Source: Leishmania mexicana MHOM/GT/2001/U1103
Taxonomy: Eukaryota > Euglenozoa > Kinetoplastea > Trypanosomatida > Trypanosomatidae
DNA length: 64,000 nt
Direction: 5' to 3'
NCBI RefSeq assembly: GCF_000234665.1
Contig: NC_018321.1
Coordinates: 534,594 to 598,593, forward strand
Shown: in pieces, positions 30,378 through 40,492 of the stretch
Layout of the letters: each line of letters opens with the position of its first letter
Position numbering within the stretch: position 1 is the stretch's first letter
Program-made: the position numbers and the translations under genes
Notes under the pieces: generated by a model
What the model was told of the DNA's origin: nothing
What the model saw: only the letters and a program-made list of their open reading frames with translations
The model's database searches: none

Positions 30378-32969
30378 ATGTCTCGGCGCACATTTCTCGA
30401 GAGCATGCGCCAGGAGGCCCGCGACCGCGGTGGGTACGACAGCGGGGGCAGCTGCTGCAGCGCCGCAGACCCCGGCGATGCGAGGCGGGCCGCAGCTGCA
30501 GTGGCTGCCGCAGGTTCGAGCCCGCACGAAGGTCTCACGGATGTGCTTGACAGGCCGGAACACTGCCCTGCTGCTGCTGTTATTGCTGGTGAGGTTGCAG
30601 CACCGATGTTGCCCTCTACTTCACTGCTCACCGCCCCACTCAGCGGTACACCGGACAGCGATTACGGCGAGGCGTTGCGCACGGGGGAGAGGGGGAAGCA
30701 CCAACACTGTGATGACGCGGTTAGGATCTCGACCGTCTTAGACCAGCCACAAACCTTCTCACCACTGCCCCAGGCGCCTCTCACTGCGCCGCACAACGAT
30801 ACCCAGCAGCGGGACCAGCACCCGCATTTAGGGCAAGGGCACAGGGACGCTGTCAACAACAGCGGCGGCGGAAGTAGCAGTTCTTGCCACCCCAAACAGA
30901 CTCACCTTGACGGAGAGTACGATGTTCATCACCGCCACGCGCAGCCGCGCCTTTCCCCGGATGCCGTCTTCAAGTATGGTCACGACGGTGCACTGTTGAG
31001 CCCCAACAACTCCTTCACTGCGGCCGCCGCTGCTTTGGCAGCTCGCCGCCAGTCAGCCACCGACCGTGTGCGTCGCACCAGTTGTTCTGTTAGTAGCGTA
31101 GCCGATCTTTATGGTGGGCACGCAGACCGCAGCGCAAGTGCGTCACGGCGGCTCTCACTGGGGCGATGCAGCTCCGCACAGTCTCGCAAGTATATCGACT
31201 CCGCATTGCCCTCGACAGTGCCCCCGGCGGGGGTGCGACAGGACCGGTGTGGCAGCATCACTCGCGTGGAGGCTTCACTAGTTGCACTGCAAGTGGAACT
31301 GGCGACCGAGAAGCGCAACAACATTGAGGCGGAGCACCACATCACTACACTGAACCGCGAAGTAGAGCGCCTGCGGAAGGAGAATGCGCGCTTGTCACGC
31401 GAGGTGGCGGTTGCCGCGACCGCTGCCCACAGCGCATCCGCGCCGCCCCATTCGGTCGCGCCCGGGGGCGGTGCGGATGGTGTTGGGGCGGCTTTCTCGT
31501 CAACAGCCCAGGCGTATTCGGATGCGGTGACGGCGGAGAAACGCATCGAAGTCCTCGAGGCGCGTCTCGGTGAGCTGTCGCGTAACATGGAGACGAAGCA
31601 GCGTGAGCTGGACACGAAGGACGAGCGCATTCGTCTGCTGGAACACAAGCTCGCGGACCAGCTGCTGCTCTACTCAGGGATGAGCCACATGGGGGGGATG
31701 CCCACAAACCCTCCTCAGGCCTCGCAGCCGGCCGCGGTGGTGCGGCACAACTCAGCGACGGCGCCAGCGCATCAGCAGGAGCGCCGGCCGAGCCGCACGA
31801 GGCAGAGGGGCAGTGAAAAGGTGAGCAGCGTCGGAGCCCATGCGGCGCCTTCGCGGCTGTACTGGCAGGCGCAGGCGCCGGACACAACCCTGGTGGGCCC
31901 AAAGGTGAGCGCCATCCGATCAGTGAGCGTGCACAACCTGCACGTTGGTCGGAGCAACAGCGACGACAGCCCCGGCTCGCGGTCGATTTCGCAGGAGCAA
32001 TCTCGCAGCACTTGCAATCATGTACGCCACAGTGCCGGCGCCGGTGCGTCGGAGGAGGGGGCGCCCAGTGACGCAGGGCCGCAGCCGTCCGCTTTCTCGC
32101 TGCGAGGGTCCCAGCCCGATGTGAGGGTGAACCGCCCGCTAAGCGCCACGAGGGACCTTCGCCAACAAACCCCGCGCACCTCCAGTGTGCGGCGTCGTCC
32201 TTCCTCGACATCTTCCCAACCGGGTGGCAGGGACCTCTCAGCGGGGACTCGACCAACCACCGGCGCGCGCAGCTCGGTCAGGCTGCGATACAGTCGTGAC
32301 GCATTTGGTTCGCGTGGCCACGCTGACGGTGACGCTACTGGTAGAACGACCAGCAGCTTGGAGAAAGGTCATCCTCCCGATCGCTCGGGATCGGCAAGCT
32401 CTCCTCGGCGCCCGTCCGTGCAGCGGCGCACGTCCACCTCGTCGCTGCGCTCCGCCATGACTGCGACCCGCGAGGACAGCCAGCGTGCATTTTCTCGCCG
32501 CAATCCGGCAGTGTCGCCGGCCCGCCGCAACTCCAGTAGCATAGTCACCGGCAGCCACCCGATGCGCCTGAGTGGCGGTGCCAGCGCTGGTGGAGATGCG
32601 CGTTTTCCATCGCCCGGCAGTCCCGCGTACGGCAGAGCGCAGTCCAGTTTCTTATCGAATGGCTCCACGGCGCGCCGCGGGTCGGCAACCCGCTCTGTGG
32701 AGCAGCAGAGCGTGCGCTCTGGCACGTCGACCCGCTCTCGTCCGCAGATCACGTACAGTGCGGACAACGAGTCGGCAACGATCAAGGGGTCGACGACGAC
32801 AGTAGTGTTTCGAAGTGGCAATACCTCCAACGCCAGCGCCAACTCCTACTATAGGGGCAGCTCCTACGCTCGCGATGGTGCCCCGCTGCTCCCCTCTCGC
32901 TTGACCGCCTCTGGTCCGGTAGTGGCACCAGACGACGCGAGAACGGGCGCCGCTATCGACATCCCGTAA
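30378..32969 (+). CDS. Hypothetical coiled-coil, Ser/Arg-rich protein
   Basis: 863 aa, not recognised. The frame is open back to 30267, but that codon is GTG; 30378 is the first ATG (MSRRTFLESMRQEARDRGG). Two coiled-coil segments lie at about 297-350 and 383-440, with typical Leu/Glu/Arg heptads (ITTLNREVERLRKENARLSR; RLGELSRNMETKQRELDTKD). Everything from about 460 to the end is basic and rich in Ser, Arg, Thr and Gly, with many SxR and RxxS contexts, so it is probably disordered and phosphorylated. That layout is common in trypanosomatid cytoskeleton-associated proteins, but this is only an analogy. Third-position GC is high throughout. Confidence 0.72.
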   Translation: MSRRTFLESMRQEARDRGGYDSGGSCCSAADPGDARRAAAAVAAAGSSPHEGLTDVLDRPEHCPAAAVIAGEVAAPMLPSTSLLTAPLSGTPDSDYGEALRTGERGKHQHCDDAVRISTVLDQPQTFSPLPQAPLTAPHNDTQQRDQHPHLGQGHRDAVNNSGGGSSSSCHPKQTHLDGEYDVHHRHAQPRLSPDAVFKYGHDGALLSPNNSFTAAAAALAARRQSATDRVRRTSCSVSSVADLYGGHADRSASASRRLSLGRCSSAQSRKYIDSALPSTVPPAGVRQDRCGSITRVEASLVALQVELATEKRNNIEAEHHITTLNREVERLRKENARLSREVAVAATAAHSASAPPHSVAPGGGADGVGAAFSSTAQAYSDAVTAEKRIEVLEARLGELSRNMETKQRELDTKDERIRLLEHKLADQLLLYSGMSHMGGMPTNPPQASQPAAVVRHNSATAPAHQQERRPSRTRQRGSEKVSSVGAHAAPSRLYWQAQAPDTTLVGPKVSAIRSVSVHNLHVGRSNSDDSPGSRSISQEQSRSTCNHVRHSAGAGASEEGAPSDAGPQPSAFSLRGSQPDVRVNRPLSATRDLRQQTPRTSSVRRRPSSTSSQPGGRDLSAGTRPTTGARSSVRLRYSRDAFGSRGHADGDATGRTTSSLEKGHPPDRSGSASSPRRPSVQRRTSTSSLRSAMTATREDSQRAFSRRNPAVSPARRNSSSIVTGSHPMRLSGGASAGGDARFPSPGSPAYGRAQSSFLSNGSTARRGSATRSVEQQSVRSGTSTRSRPQITYSADNESATIKGSTTTVVFRSGNTSNASANSYYRGSSYARDGAPLLPSRLTASGPVVAPDDARTGAAIDIP

Positions 32970-35022
32970 GACAGATGCCCGAACCGAGAGGCAGTTGACA
33001 ATTGACAGGGGACGGTTATCCAGCGCTCTAGCGTGTTGACGTGCGAGGGCATATGTGTCTTGCGTCGCGCCATTATGCGTGTGGAGCGAAGGGGGGGGGC
33101 TCAGTGGGTCTGCAGACGGCCAGAGGGAGGAAAGTTGGGGCGGGGGCTCCGCATGAGTGAAGGCGCAGAGACGACAGACGTGAAGATCCTTATGGACTTG
33201 CGTGTGCTCACATGCCCCTGAGGACGTGAGTACACCTCAGCGTCGTCTCAGGTTCCCGTACACAGCTCGCTGTGTGGAAGGCGGTCGAGCAGCCCCCCTC
33301 CTCCTCTTCCCTCTCCCCCTCCTCTATCCCTGCCAAATGCTGCACCACCCGTGGTGCTGACACGGTCAAGTGCCGACGACGTGTGTGTGTGTGTGTGGGA
33401 CCAGGGCGATGCGTCGCTGCTGATGTCGGCGGTGCGCACCTGAATGGCGCCGTGACGACGCCTGCGCCGTCCATGTGATGGGCAGCGTGTCGGCGTGGCT
33501 CGAGCGCCGCTCTCCGTCGGCCCTCGCGCGGCCCACCGGTGTGTGGGGATCCCGCGTGTCGCCGCGAGGGACGCACCGGGTGGCGCGCGGCGTGACCGGA
33601 GCTGCTGCGAGGCGACGTGCGGAGCGGGTGGTGGGTGGGGTGCAGAGTGGAGTCTCACCTCATGTTGAATGGCAGAGGGGGCGGTTACAGCTCGAAGGCG
33701 AACATCGTTCATATCAGGATTGGTTTCGGCCCACACCTCTCTAGTGTGATGCTCGGTTCCCGAATCGCTGTCAAGTTTCACCTGCAGATCCCTCACCGTT
33801 CTCCCTGCTCTTCCCGCATGCCGGACTCGTTGCCCTTGCCTCTCACCCGCTGCACCTGTCCTGAGAGGTGTGCACTGTACGTTGTGTGCGGTTATCAATG
33901 TAGGTCGACCTTGGATGTGTCGGCCTCGCCGCTTCTTGGGGCATTTCGCTTTTGAAGTATTTCTGCGGTATGACTGCTGTGTTTCGCGTGTTGCGATGTA
34001 CCATGAAAACCGTCCGTGATGTGCTTGCCGTATGGCCGCCTCGCTCTATCCTCCCCCCGTCCCCCGTCTGTTGCCGGTATGGCGACTGCAGGCATGCAGA
34101 CACGCAGGCGTGCGCACGGGCACGCATGCGCCTCACCACCGCCCCTGGCGGAGATGTGGAAAGCAGAACTGTTCACAGCCGACCACGTGGGGAGACGCCG
34201 CCCCCCTACTCGCTCCCATCGTCATCGTGAGACCTGCGCCTCTCCTGCTCTCTTCCTTTGCTGCCACTATTGCCGCCCTGCCTGAACATATGACGACCTT
34301 GCCCTTCCCCGTTCTGCTTATTCCTTGTCCCACGCGGCATCCTGCGCACCGTCATCAGTACCTTCTCCGTCACACACGCACAAGCTTCTCACGAGAGGAT
34401 CGGCTGCGACTGCAGTCTGTGCTGTGCCGCCCTCCACCACCCCCGCCCTCCCATCAGCAGAATCCTTTACCCCTTCTTGTGTCTGGTAAAACACGGCGCA
34501 GCCGTCTTCCCTACTGACCACTACCCCTCCTGTCTCCCTCTCTCTCTGTTACCGCCTCCGTGTCTTCGTGTTTACATACCCTCGGTGCTCGCTACGCTCA
34601 CTGGTGGCGACCTCTACTTATCCCTCGCCCCGCCTGCAGCAGCAGCCGCAGCGGCAGCATAGCAGAGCCGTTTCGCCAACACGTGTGTGTGTGTGCACCA
34701 ACGGTAGGGGCGAAGTTGCTTGTGCTTCCTTGTACTGTTCTCGGCTTCGCGTAGAGGCGCAACCACCCGCATCCAAGCATCGTTGTTACGTCTGGCGCTG
34801 CAGTTGGACGGTTCTCCTGTTGTGCACGGGTCTTACCGGTGCGTGCTATCACTCCCCCAAACCCTTTCTCTCTCCGTGGGCAACACAGCTGTACATTTCT
34901 TCGAATACGTGCGCCAACGCCGGCACTGCATCCTGCCTCGATGTGGCGCAGGCTCTCTGCGCATCCCTCCTCCCGTTCCTATTTTGCCTTTTCTCCACGT
35001 GAAAACCGGCGCGCTGTCGCGT
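32970..35022. other. Intergenic region before the VAP-like gene
   Basis: No gene recognised. The block at about 33240-33900 is unusually GC-rich and keeps a 216-codon open frame on the minus strand (33248-33898) with no known domain; it could be a retroposon relic in a 3' UTR. A CGCAGC-rich stretch near 34640-34660 and a GT tract near 34684-34694 are also present. Confidence 0.5.
34887..34888 (+). promoter_or_regulatory. Predicted spliced-leader acceptor of VAP-like gene
   Basis: An AG follows CCCTTTCTCTCTCCGTGGGCAACAC. No AG occurs in the last 50 bases before the ATG at 35023, so the acceptor has to be upstream. A second possible AG is at about 34951. Confidence 0.4.
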
Positions 35023-36321
35023 ATGGAGTCGCATCATTCATTGCGGAGCGAGAGCGACATCGAGGGGCTTGCAACGGCGCCTTCTGGGGGCAGACATTAC
35101 TCGCTGTCGCCGCAGCGGCGGTACGGCACCTCCAGGACGCACGCGCTGATAAAGATTGAGCCGAGCTGCCTCGTCTTTCCCCCGCCGCACTTTGGGCGTT
35201 GCATCCAGAACGCCATCTCTATCTACAACGTGTCGAAGCAGCCATGCGTGTTCAAGATGCGCAGCCAAAACCCCGAGCGGTACGTGGCGAAGCCGCACGT
35301 CGCCATCGTGGCGCCGGAGTCGGCCACGCGCAGCTTCGTGACGCTCCGAGACATGAACACGCTGGGCGTGAAGAATTTGCCCGAGGGAACGCAAGACCGC
35401 TTCCGCTTTTCGCTGAGGCTCTACGACCCCGTGACGGTGGACCCGTTGCTCTCGCCGAAGGACCTGTGGAACCTGCTGACGGCGCGTGGGGACAAGGTGG
35501 ACCATGAGCAGGACCTGATTGCGTACTTCACGAAGAGGGACACGCCTGTGGGCGGCCTCGTCACCTTCTTCCCGCCCACGTACATCCCCGTCATCCCGTC
35601 AGTCGTGTCCAAGGCGGCGCTGCCCCCCAACTCGGCGACAGCACCGACATCGGCACACACTAGCAGCAGCACCGCCACACCCGTCCCCAACAGGGACGGG
35701 GGCGCTGCGGCGCAGAGGAAGAAGGCGGCCGGCGGCGGCGCTGCGTTCCGTTTTCGTGCCGCTTCCGATGCCGTGAGGGAGTGGGTGACGGCTGCCGCTA
35801 CGACGCGCGGCCTCGGACTTGGCGTGCTCGTGGCGGCTCTAATCGTGCTTTCTGTAGCCGTTGTGACGCGTCGAATGTGGGGCGCTGGTGACGCTGCAGG
35901 CGGTCGGGTGCAGACTACGACCGCCTCCGGTCGCCCCGCATCACACGAGCATCTGACGCAAGCGGATAGGGTCGATCATACGGCACCTGTCGAGCCACCG
36001 CTGCATCATGCGGAGCCGGTGGTGCACCACGATGTGCCTGGGACTGAGCCCGTGCAGGCGCAGCAACATCCAAAACATCACGGGGAGCATGGGAACAGCC
36101 AGCCAGAGGGTGCCTCACCCGTAGTCGATCCATCCTATGAGCATTACGAAGCACCACCCACGCAGGAGGAGGCGCACCATCACCGTCCTGGGGCACATGG
36201 ACAGCATCCAGCGGCGCCTCTGGAGCCCACCGTGGCGGAGCCAGTTCACGACACGCAAGCTGAACGTGCCCCTCCTCCGGAGCAGCAGTGGCAAGGAGCG
36301 ACCTGTGACTATGGCCCGTAG
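35023..36321 (+). CDS. VAP-like MSP-domain membrane protein with long charged tail
   Basis: 432 aa. Residues about 42-150 form a major-sperm-protein domain: IKIEPSCLVF, then ISIYNVSKQPCVFKMRSQNP, ERYVAKPHVAIVAPES and FRFSLRLYD. This matches VAP proteins, which sit on the ER and bind FFAT motifs at membrane contact sites. A single hydrophobic segment (about 263-285, GLGVLVAALIVLSVAVV) follows a basic, Ala-rich linker. VAPs normally end just after this segment. Here about 147 residues rich in His, Glu, Pro and Gln follow, so the protein is not a plain tail anchor. The open frame extends upstream to a TTG at 34720, but 35023 is the first ATG. The tail's composition continues past the stop codon (see findings). 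Confidence 0.8.
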   Translation: MESHHSLRSESDIEGLATAPSGGRHYSLSPQRRYGTSRTHALIKIEPSCLVFPPPHFGRCIQNAISIYNVSKQPCVFKMRSQNPERYVAKPHVAIVAPESATRSFVTLRDMNTLGVKNLPEGTQDRFRFSLRLYDPVTVDPLLSPKDLWNLLTARGDKVDHEQDLIAYFTKRDTPVGGLVTFFPPTYIPVIPSVVSKAALPPNSATAPTSAHTSSSTATPVPNRDGGAAAQRKKAAGGGAAFRFRAASDAVREWVTAAATTRGLGLGVLVAALIVLSVAVVTRRMWGAGDAAGGRVQTTTASGRPASHEHLTQADRVDHTAPVEPPLHHAEPVVHHDVPGTEPVQAQQHPKHHGEHGNSQPEGASPVVDPSYEHYEAPPTQEEAHHHRPGAHGQHPAAPLEPTVAEPVHDTQAERAPPPEQQWQGATCDYGP

Positions 36322-37604
36322 CGGCAGGAATCTCACTCTGAGTACCGCCACTACCAAGAAGGACCCTCTGCTCCGGCGTAGGCACAGCATCGGCAGTTGC
36401 CAGAGGCACTGCCGACGAGGCAGGAGACACGGAGGTCTAGCATGCACAGGCCCGCGAGCGGCGCGTGCAACACCACCAATCTCGATACTTGTGGGAGTAG
36501 GACTAGGCTCGCCGATCAGCATGCCTACGGTGGCTGTATGCGCATGCCTGTCTGTGCGTGTGCGTTGTTGTTATGGCTCGCTTAGGCGTTGCTGTGCGCG
36601 GCGTAGTTGCCGCTCGATCTGTTCAGGCTGATGCTCCCCTTCCGCCTCCGCCCCCTTCTCTCTCTCCACTTCTCGCACGCGTGTTGCGTGCACGTGTTGT
36701 TGTTTGATAGTCTCACTAGCGTCCTCGCCGGAGTGGAGGAGCGCTGTGCGGCTCCTGGGAGCTGGTCTTGTGCGCTTGTTCCACTCTCCTTACGGTAGTG
36801 GCGGGTTGCCTTGGGGGGGACGGCACTCTGCTCATGTAGATGCATCGCTGACGCGTCACTGAGCGTGCGTGCCCGTGATGAGCGAGGGTGTTTGTCGTCC
36901 GGAATGTATGGAGGCGAGCACGTCCACAGAAAGACAGAGGTGTGGGACGGCAGCAACACAAGCACGCCAAAGATGAGACAGGCGTGTGCGAAGGAGCTGG
37001 GTCGAGGGGGCTCTTGTGGCACGTGGAGTGTCTGCGTTCTCCTGCTCATTTTATAGATGCCCGTACTCTGTCCCTCTGTCTGTCTGGCCTCGCGCCTCCA
37101 TGCACCCCCTTCCTCACTTACACTCCCTTGCTGCACCAACCGTTGGCTGCGCCATCGCGGCTTCACCCCTCCACCCCCGCTTGCTCGCCCACTCGCCCTC
37201 TTCACGCTTCTTTGCGCTACTTCATCGTATTTTCGAATCCTGCGATGACGTCGCGCATCGCAGCATCGGCACAGACGGTGGCGTGCAGCGAGAGGCGACG
37301 CCTGCGCACGGCGGGGCACTCGCCTACACACATCCACAGTCGAGGCACCTCCGATGCAGACGCTCCTTTCATAGCACTCCTCGATGCTGCGTGTACGGGG
37401 AGGGGCGTAGGCCACATGTTTGGTTGCGCTGTGCTACCTTAACCCATAGATGCGAGTGCGCACACGCACACACACTTACACCTACACTCTTTGGCTGCTG
37501 CTGCTGCTCTCTCGGGTAGTCGCCTACTTGGTCGTCGCTCCACGGTACGTCTCTGGCAAGTTGTCTGCGTTGCTTCCCACATCACGGACCGTGAGGCACG
37601 CTCT

Positions 37605-37640
37605 CACACACACACACACACAAACAACAACAACAACAAC
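37605..37640. repeat. CA then CAA microsatellite
   Basis: Nine CA units (37605-37622) are followed directly by six CAA units (37623-37640). Confidence 0.85.
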
Positions 37641-37744
37641 GTCGATGCCCCACTAAGAAGCGTCTCTGCTCCGTCACCTGCTGTGCCAGCCCCTCCTCGA
37701 GGGCAGAGTAGCGCTCTCTTACTCAGCACTCCCTGCCCCCAACC

Positions 37745-38447
37745 TTGCAGGAAGGCGTCGAGGGACCTGTGCCCCTACTCGATGGCGGTATGCTTCCAGT
37801 GCCGAATGGCCCCCGCGCCGGCGCCTTGACGTTGCCAAACTCGCTCATGCCGCCAGGTGAACATCACGGTGCAGCTCAGCGTCATCACAGAGCCGCTAGA
37901 GCTGGAGAGGGTGATGCTCGGCCACTAGACCACTGCGGCCGTGTTCACCAGCAGGCGTGGCCGCTCGCCGTGGAGTGTCTTCTCCTCCCGTGTCTTCTCG
38001 ATAAATCGCCTCCTCAGATGTCGCCCTGCGACGTGCAGCGGTGCGGGTGCCGCCGGACTGGTGCTGCACGCCCCCGCATCCTCGCCTTCAGCCCCTTCTC
38101 TCTCTCATCTTGAAGCTGTGGGTGGGGGTGAGCGTACTCGCTGCGCGTACTGCCGCGCCCGCAGCGGTAGGCACAGCTGGAGTACGCTACCTCAACCATT
38201 GACAGCAGCAACCGCATTAGTCCAACTCCTCTGTCTTTCTCACGCCCGATGCGTCGATGGAGTCTGTGATGGGGTCGCCCGCACGCCACGCGAGCCTCCC
38301 AAAGGCGCCGCGGCTGCCGCGCTCGCCACAACCCCGACGTCCGGCTTGACGCTCTCGCCGATGTCTCCAACGGAGAACACCGAGGAGCTCGGCATGAGCC
38401 GAGAGGTGGGCAACGTGGAGTGCTGCCTCTCTCTCTACGTGCAGTGA
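37745..38447 (+). pseudogene. Probable broken gene, identity unknown
   Basis: Two + frames read like protein and join if a frameshift near 37856 is allowed. The frame from 37745 gives PVPLLDGGMLPVPNGPRAGA and then LTLPNSLMPP. The other frame gives VNITVQLSVITEPLELERVM, then a stop at 37926-37928. After that stop the same frame stays open from 37941 to 38447 and ends in SPMSPTENTEELGMSREVGN. No domain is recognisable. The alternation of clean protein-like segments with a frameshift and a stop suggests a decayed gene rather than chance, but a search against related species is needed to confirm it. The strand agrees with all neighbours. Confidence 0.35.
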
Positions 38448-39283
38448 CCCAACACCTTGTGACGGCGCCGCCTCGCGAGACATCCCTCCGAGCGCTGCCG
38501 CTGTGCGCGCGCACGTTTTGAGGAAGACCTGTGACGGTCTGCTGACGCGCTTGCCTTGTGTGGATCCGGGCTGCCTTTCTCACTACTCCGCATTGCGCGA
38601 AACGCGAAGACAGCGGAGATGGGGGAGGCTGTGGATGGGAGCCTCTGTGTGTGTGTATGTTTCTCCGTGTCTGCACTGTGGGTCGACGCGCCTTCTGCGT
38701 CCTCTGCACCATCACCATCACTAAGCGTAGCTCCGACGTCAGCTCAGCTCATCCTCATGTTTTCTGCTTGTCCTGTGCCTCGATTCTTGCCGCCCTCCAC
38801 CACCTCCGCGGTGTACAGTGCACGCACGCAGGGGGAGACGAGGCCGACACGAAACCACAGCCACCACGCCCGGGAGGAGGGAGGAGGCACGGACGTGTAC
38901 TCCCGCACGAGTGGGTAAGATGAACACAGAGGCGAAGGGAAGGAGGCCCGTGCGCCGCCGCCAGCTGGTGCGCATCACTGGCGACAGCTTGCTTTTTTAT
39001 TTTTGGCTGTCGAAGTGAGTCTGGGGGTGGTGTGGGGTACTCGTCCCTCCGCTACAGACGTGTTCCACAACGCCCACCCGCCACCCGGAGCGCGCTTCTC
39101 GCTATCGCGGATGACCCCCTCGCGGCACTCCACCGACGCTCTGGGCCATTTTTACGTCGACCGCCGCTCGCCACATCTCTCCTCACCTCTCTCTGCCGTC
39201 TTGCCTCCGCTTCTCGCCTCCTGTGCCGACTTCGGCGGAAGGCCGTTCGCACTTTCACGTTGCCCCCTTCTTCACACACACAC

Positions 39284-39285
39284 AG
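39284..39285 (+). promoter_or_regulatory. Predicted spliced-leader acceptor of H2B copy 1
   Basis: An AG follows TTGCCCCCTTCTTCACACACACAC, 22 bases upstream of the ATG. Confidence 0.55.
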
Positions 39286-39307
39286 ACAGAGACGGACCCG
39301 CGTCACC

Positions 39308-39643
39308 ATGGCCACCAGCCGCCGCTCTTCCTGCAAGCCTACCCACTCGCACAAGCCGCACCGCAAGCCGAAGCGCACGTGGAACGTGTACGTGGGCCGC
39401 TCGCTGAAGGCGATCAACTCCCAGATGTCGATGTCGCACCGCACGATGAAGATCGTGAATTCGTACGTGAACGACGTGATGGAGCGCATCTGCACCGAGG
39501 CCGCGTCGATTGTTCGCGCGAACAAGAAGCTCACCCTGGGTGCGCGCGAGGTGCAGACGGCGGTGCGCATTGTGCTGCCGGCGGAGCTCGCGAAGCACGC
39601 CATGGCTGAGGGCACGAAGGCCGTGTCGAGCGCGTCCCGTTAA
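39308..39643 (+). CDS. H2B: Histone H2B, copy 1
   Basis: 111 aa. It is a core histone that pairs with H2A in nucleosomes. The trypanosomatid H2B fold is clear: a short basic tail ([20 protein letters not shown]), then [18 protein letters not shown], the helix [40 protein letters not shown] and the C-terminal [12 protein letters not shown]. It ends VSSASR. The central 273 bases match copy 2 with one silent difference, while the tails differ. The tail is short and lacks the long Lys-rich N-terminus of animal H2B, as usual for the group. The variant H2B.V is more divergent, so this is the canonical form. The gene is intronless with a close splice acceptor. Confidence 0.95.
   Translation: MATSRRSSCKPTHSHKPHRKPKRTWNVYVGRSLKAINSQMSMSHRTMKIVNSYVNDVMERICTEAASIVRANKKLTLGAREVQTAVRIVLPAELAKHAMAEGTKAVSSASR
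39357..39629 (+). repeat. Shared H2B core segment, copy 1
   Basis: 273 bp identical to 40206-40478 except for one silent change (ACG to ACA, Thr) at 39616. Identity ends abruptly inside both coding regions on both sides. Confidence 0.95.
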
Positions 39644-40168
39644 ACCGGCTTGCCGGATGCCGTGTGAGTAAAGGAGGGGGGGGGGGCGTGTGTGGCTGCC
39701 GCAGACGCTGTCCTCGGCGCCTGCGGTGTGGCCCTTCCCTTCTTCTCCGGCGGTGTGTGTCATGCATCTGCTTGACTCCGCCCCCTCATAGATGCAACTT
39801 TTGTGTTTTCGTTTCCTGTTTGAGCTGCAGCCGCACTGGTCACTGCGTGACGTGGACGGCGCGCGCTGACCGCAGAGCAAAGCACAAGACACATTCTGTA
39901 ACGCCGTCGGTGATGCCCATCTAGCCCTGTCGCCGTAGACAGCCTGTGGAGAGGAGGGTCGCGGTGCCGACGCCTTGTAGCATCTCCTCCTCTCCTATGA
40001 CCACTGGATGCTTCCTCGCCTTTCCCTCCCGCCACGTCGGCTTCCCCAACTTTTCCCTCCCTCGCCACCTGCTTTCTCTCCTCATGCGTTCTGCAACAGC
40101 TTCCCAGCTCGCCTTCGATCTATCCAGCCACCCCCGCTCTTCTACACCTCCCACCCCCTCACACCACC
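39644..40168. other. Spacer between the two H2B genes
   Basis: 525 bases with no gene. It is not similar to the flank of copy 1, so the duplication is confined to the coding core. A splice acceptor for copy 2 sits at 40098-40099. Confidence 0.65.
40098..40099 (+). promoter_or_regulatory. Predicted spliced-leader acceptor of H2B copy 2
   Basis: An AG follows CTTTCTCTCCTCATGCGTTCTGCAAC, 69 bases upstream of the ATG. Confidence 0.5.
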
Positions 40169-40492
40169 ATGGCTTCTTCCCGCAAGGCTTCCCACGTGCG
40201 TAAGTCGCACCGCAAGCCGAAGCGCACGTGGAACGTGTACGTGGGCCGCTCGCTGAAGGCGATCAACTCCCAGATGTCGATGTCGCACCGCACGATGAAG
40301 ATCGTGAATTCGTACGTGAACGACGTGATGGAGCGCATCTGCACCGAGGCCGCGTCGATTGTTCGCGCGAACAAGAAGCTCACCCTGGGTGCGCGCGAGG
40401 TGCAGACGGCGGTGCGCATTGTGCTGCCGGCGGAGCTCGCGAAGCACGCCATGGCTGAGGGCACAAAGGCCGTGTCGAAAATATCTCACTAG
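40169..40492 (+). CDS. H2B: Histone H2B, copy 2
   Basis: 107 aa. The histone-fold core is identical in protein sequence to copy 1. It differs in the N-terminal tail ([19 protein letters not shown], four residues shorter) and the last residues (VSKISH rather than VSSASR). Tails are where histones are modified, so the two genes may yield distinguishable proteins. The sharp switch from near-identical DNA in the core to unlike DNA in the tails and flanks points to gene conversion between older duplicates rather than a fresh tandem copy. Both lie head to tail in the same transcription unit, so message level probably depends on 3' UTRs, which differ. Confidence 0.94.
   Translation: MASSRKASHVRKSHRKPKRTWNVYVGRSLKAINSQMSMSHRTMKIVNSYVNDVMERICTEAASIVRANKKLTLGAREVQTAVRIVLPAELAKHAMAEGTKAVSKISH
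40206..40478 (+). repeat. Shared H2B core segment, copy 2
   Basis: Partner of 39357-39629, offset 849 bp; one difference, at 40465. Confidence 0.95.

Larger units (their letters stand above)
36322..39307. other. Three-kilobase gap between VAP-like gene and H2B
   Basis: The VAP-like frame continues past its stop with similar composition to a second stop at 36379-36381 and on to 36585. A broken coding-like region lies at about 37745-38447 (listed separately). An open frame from the ATG at 37244 (65 codons) has fairly high third-base GC, but no AG lies between about 37058 and its start. A CA/CAA microsatellite lies at 37605-37640. Confidence 0.5.

Noticed and set aside
37244..37441. A 65-codon frame with fair third-base composition
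   Set aside because: No AG acceptor lies between about 37058 and its ATG, and the first AG falls inside the frame.
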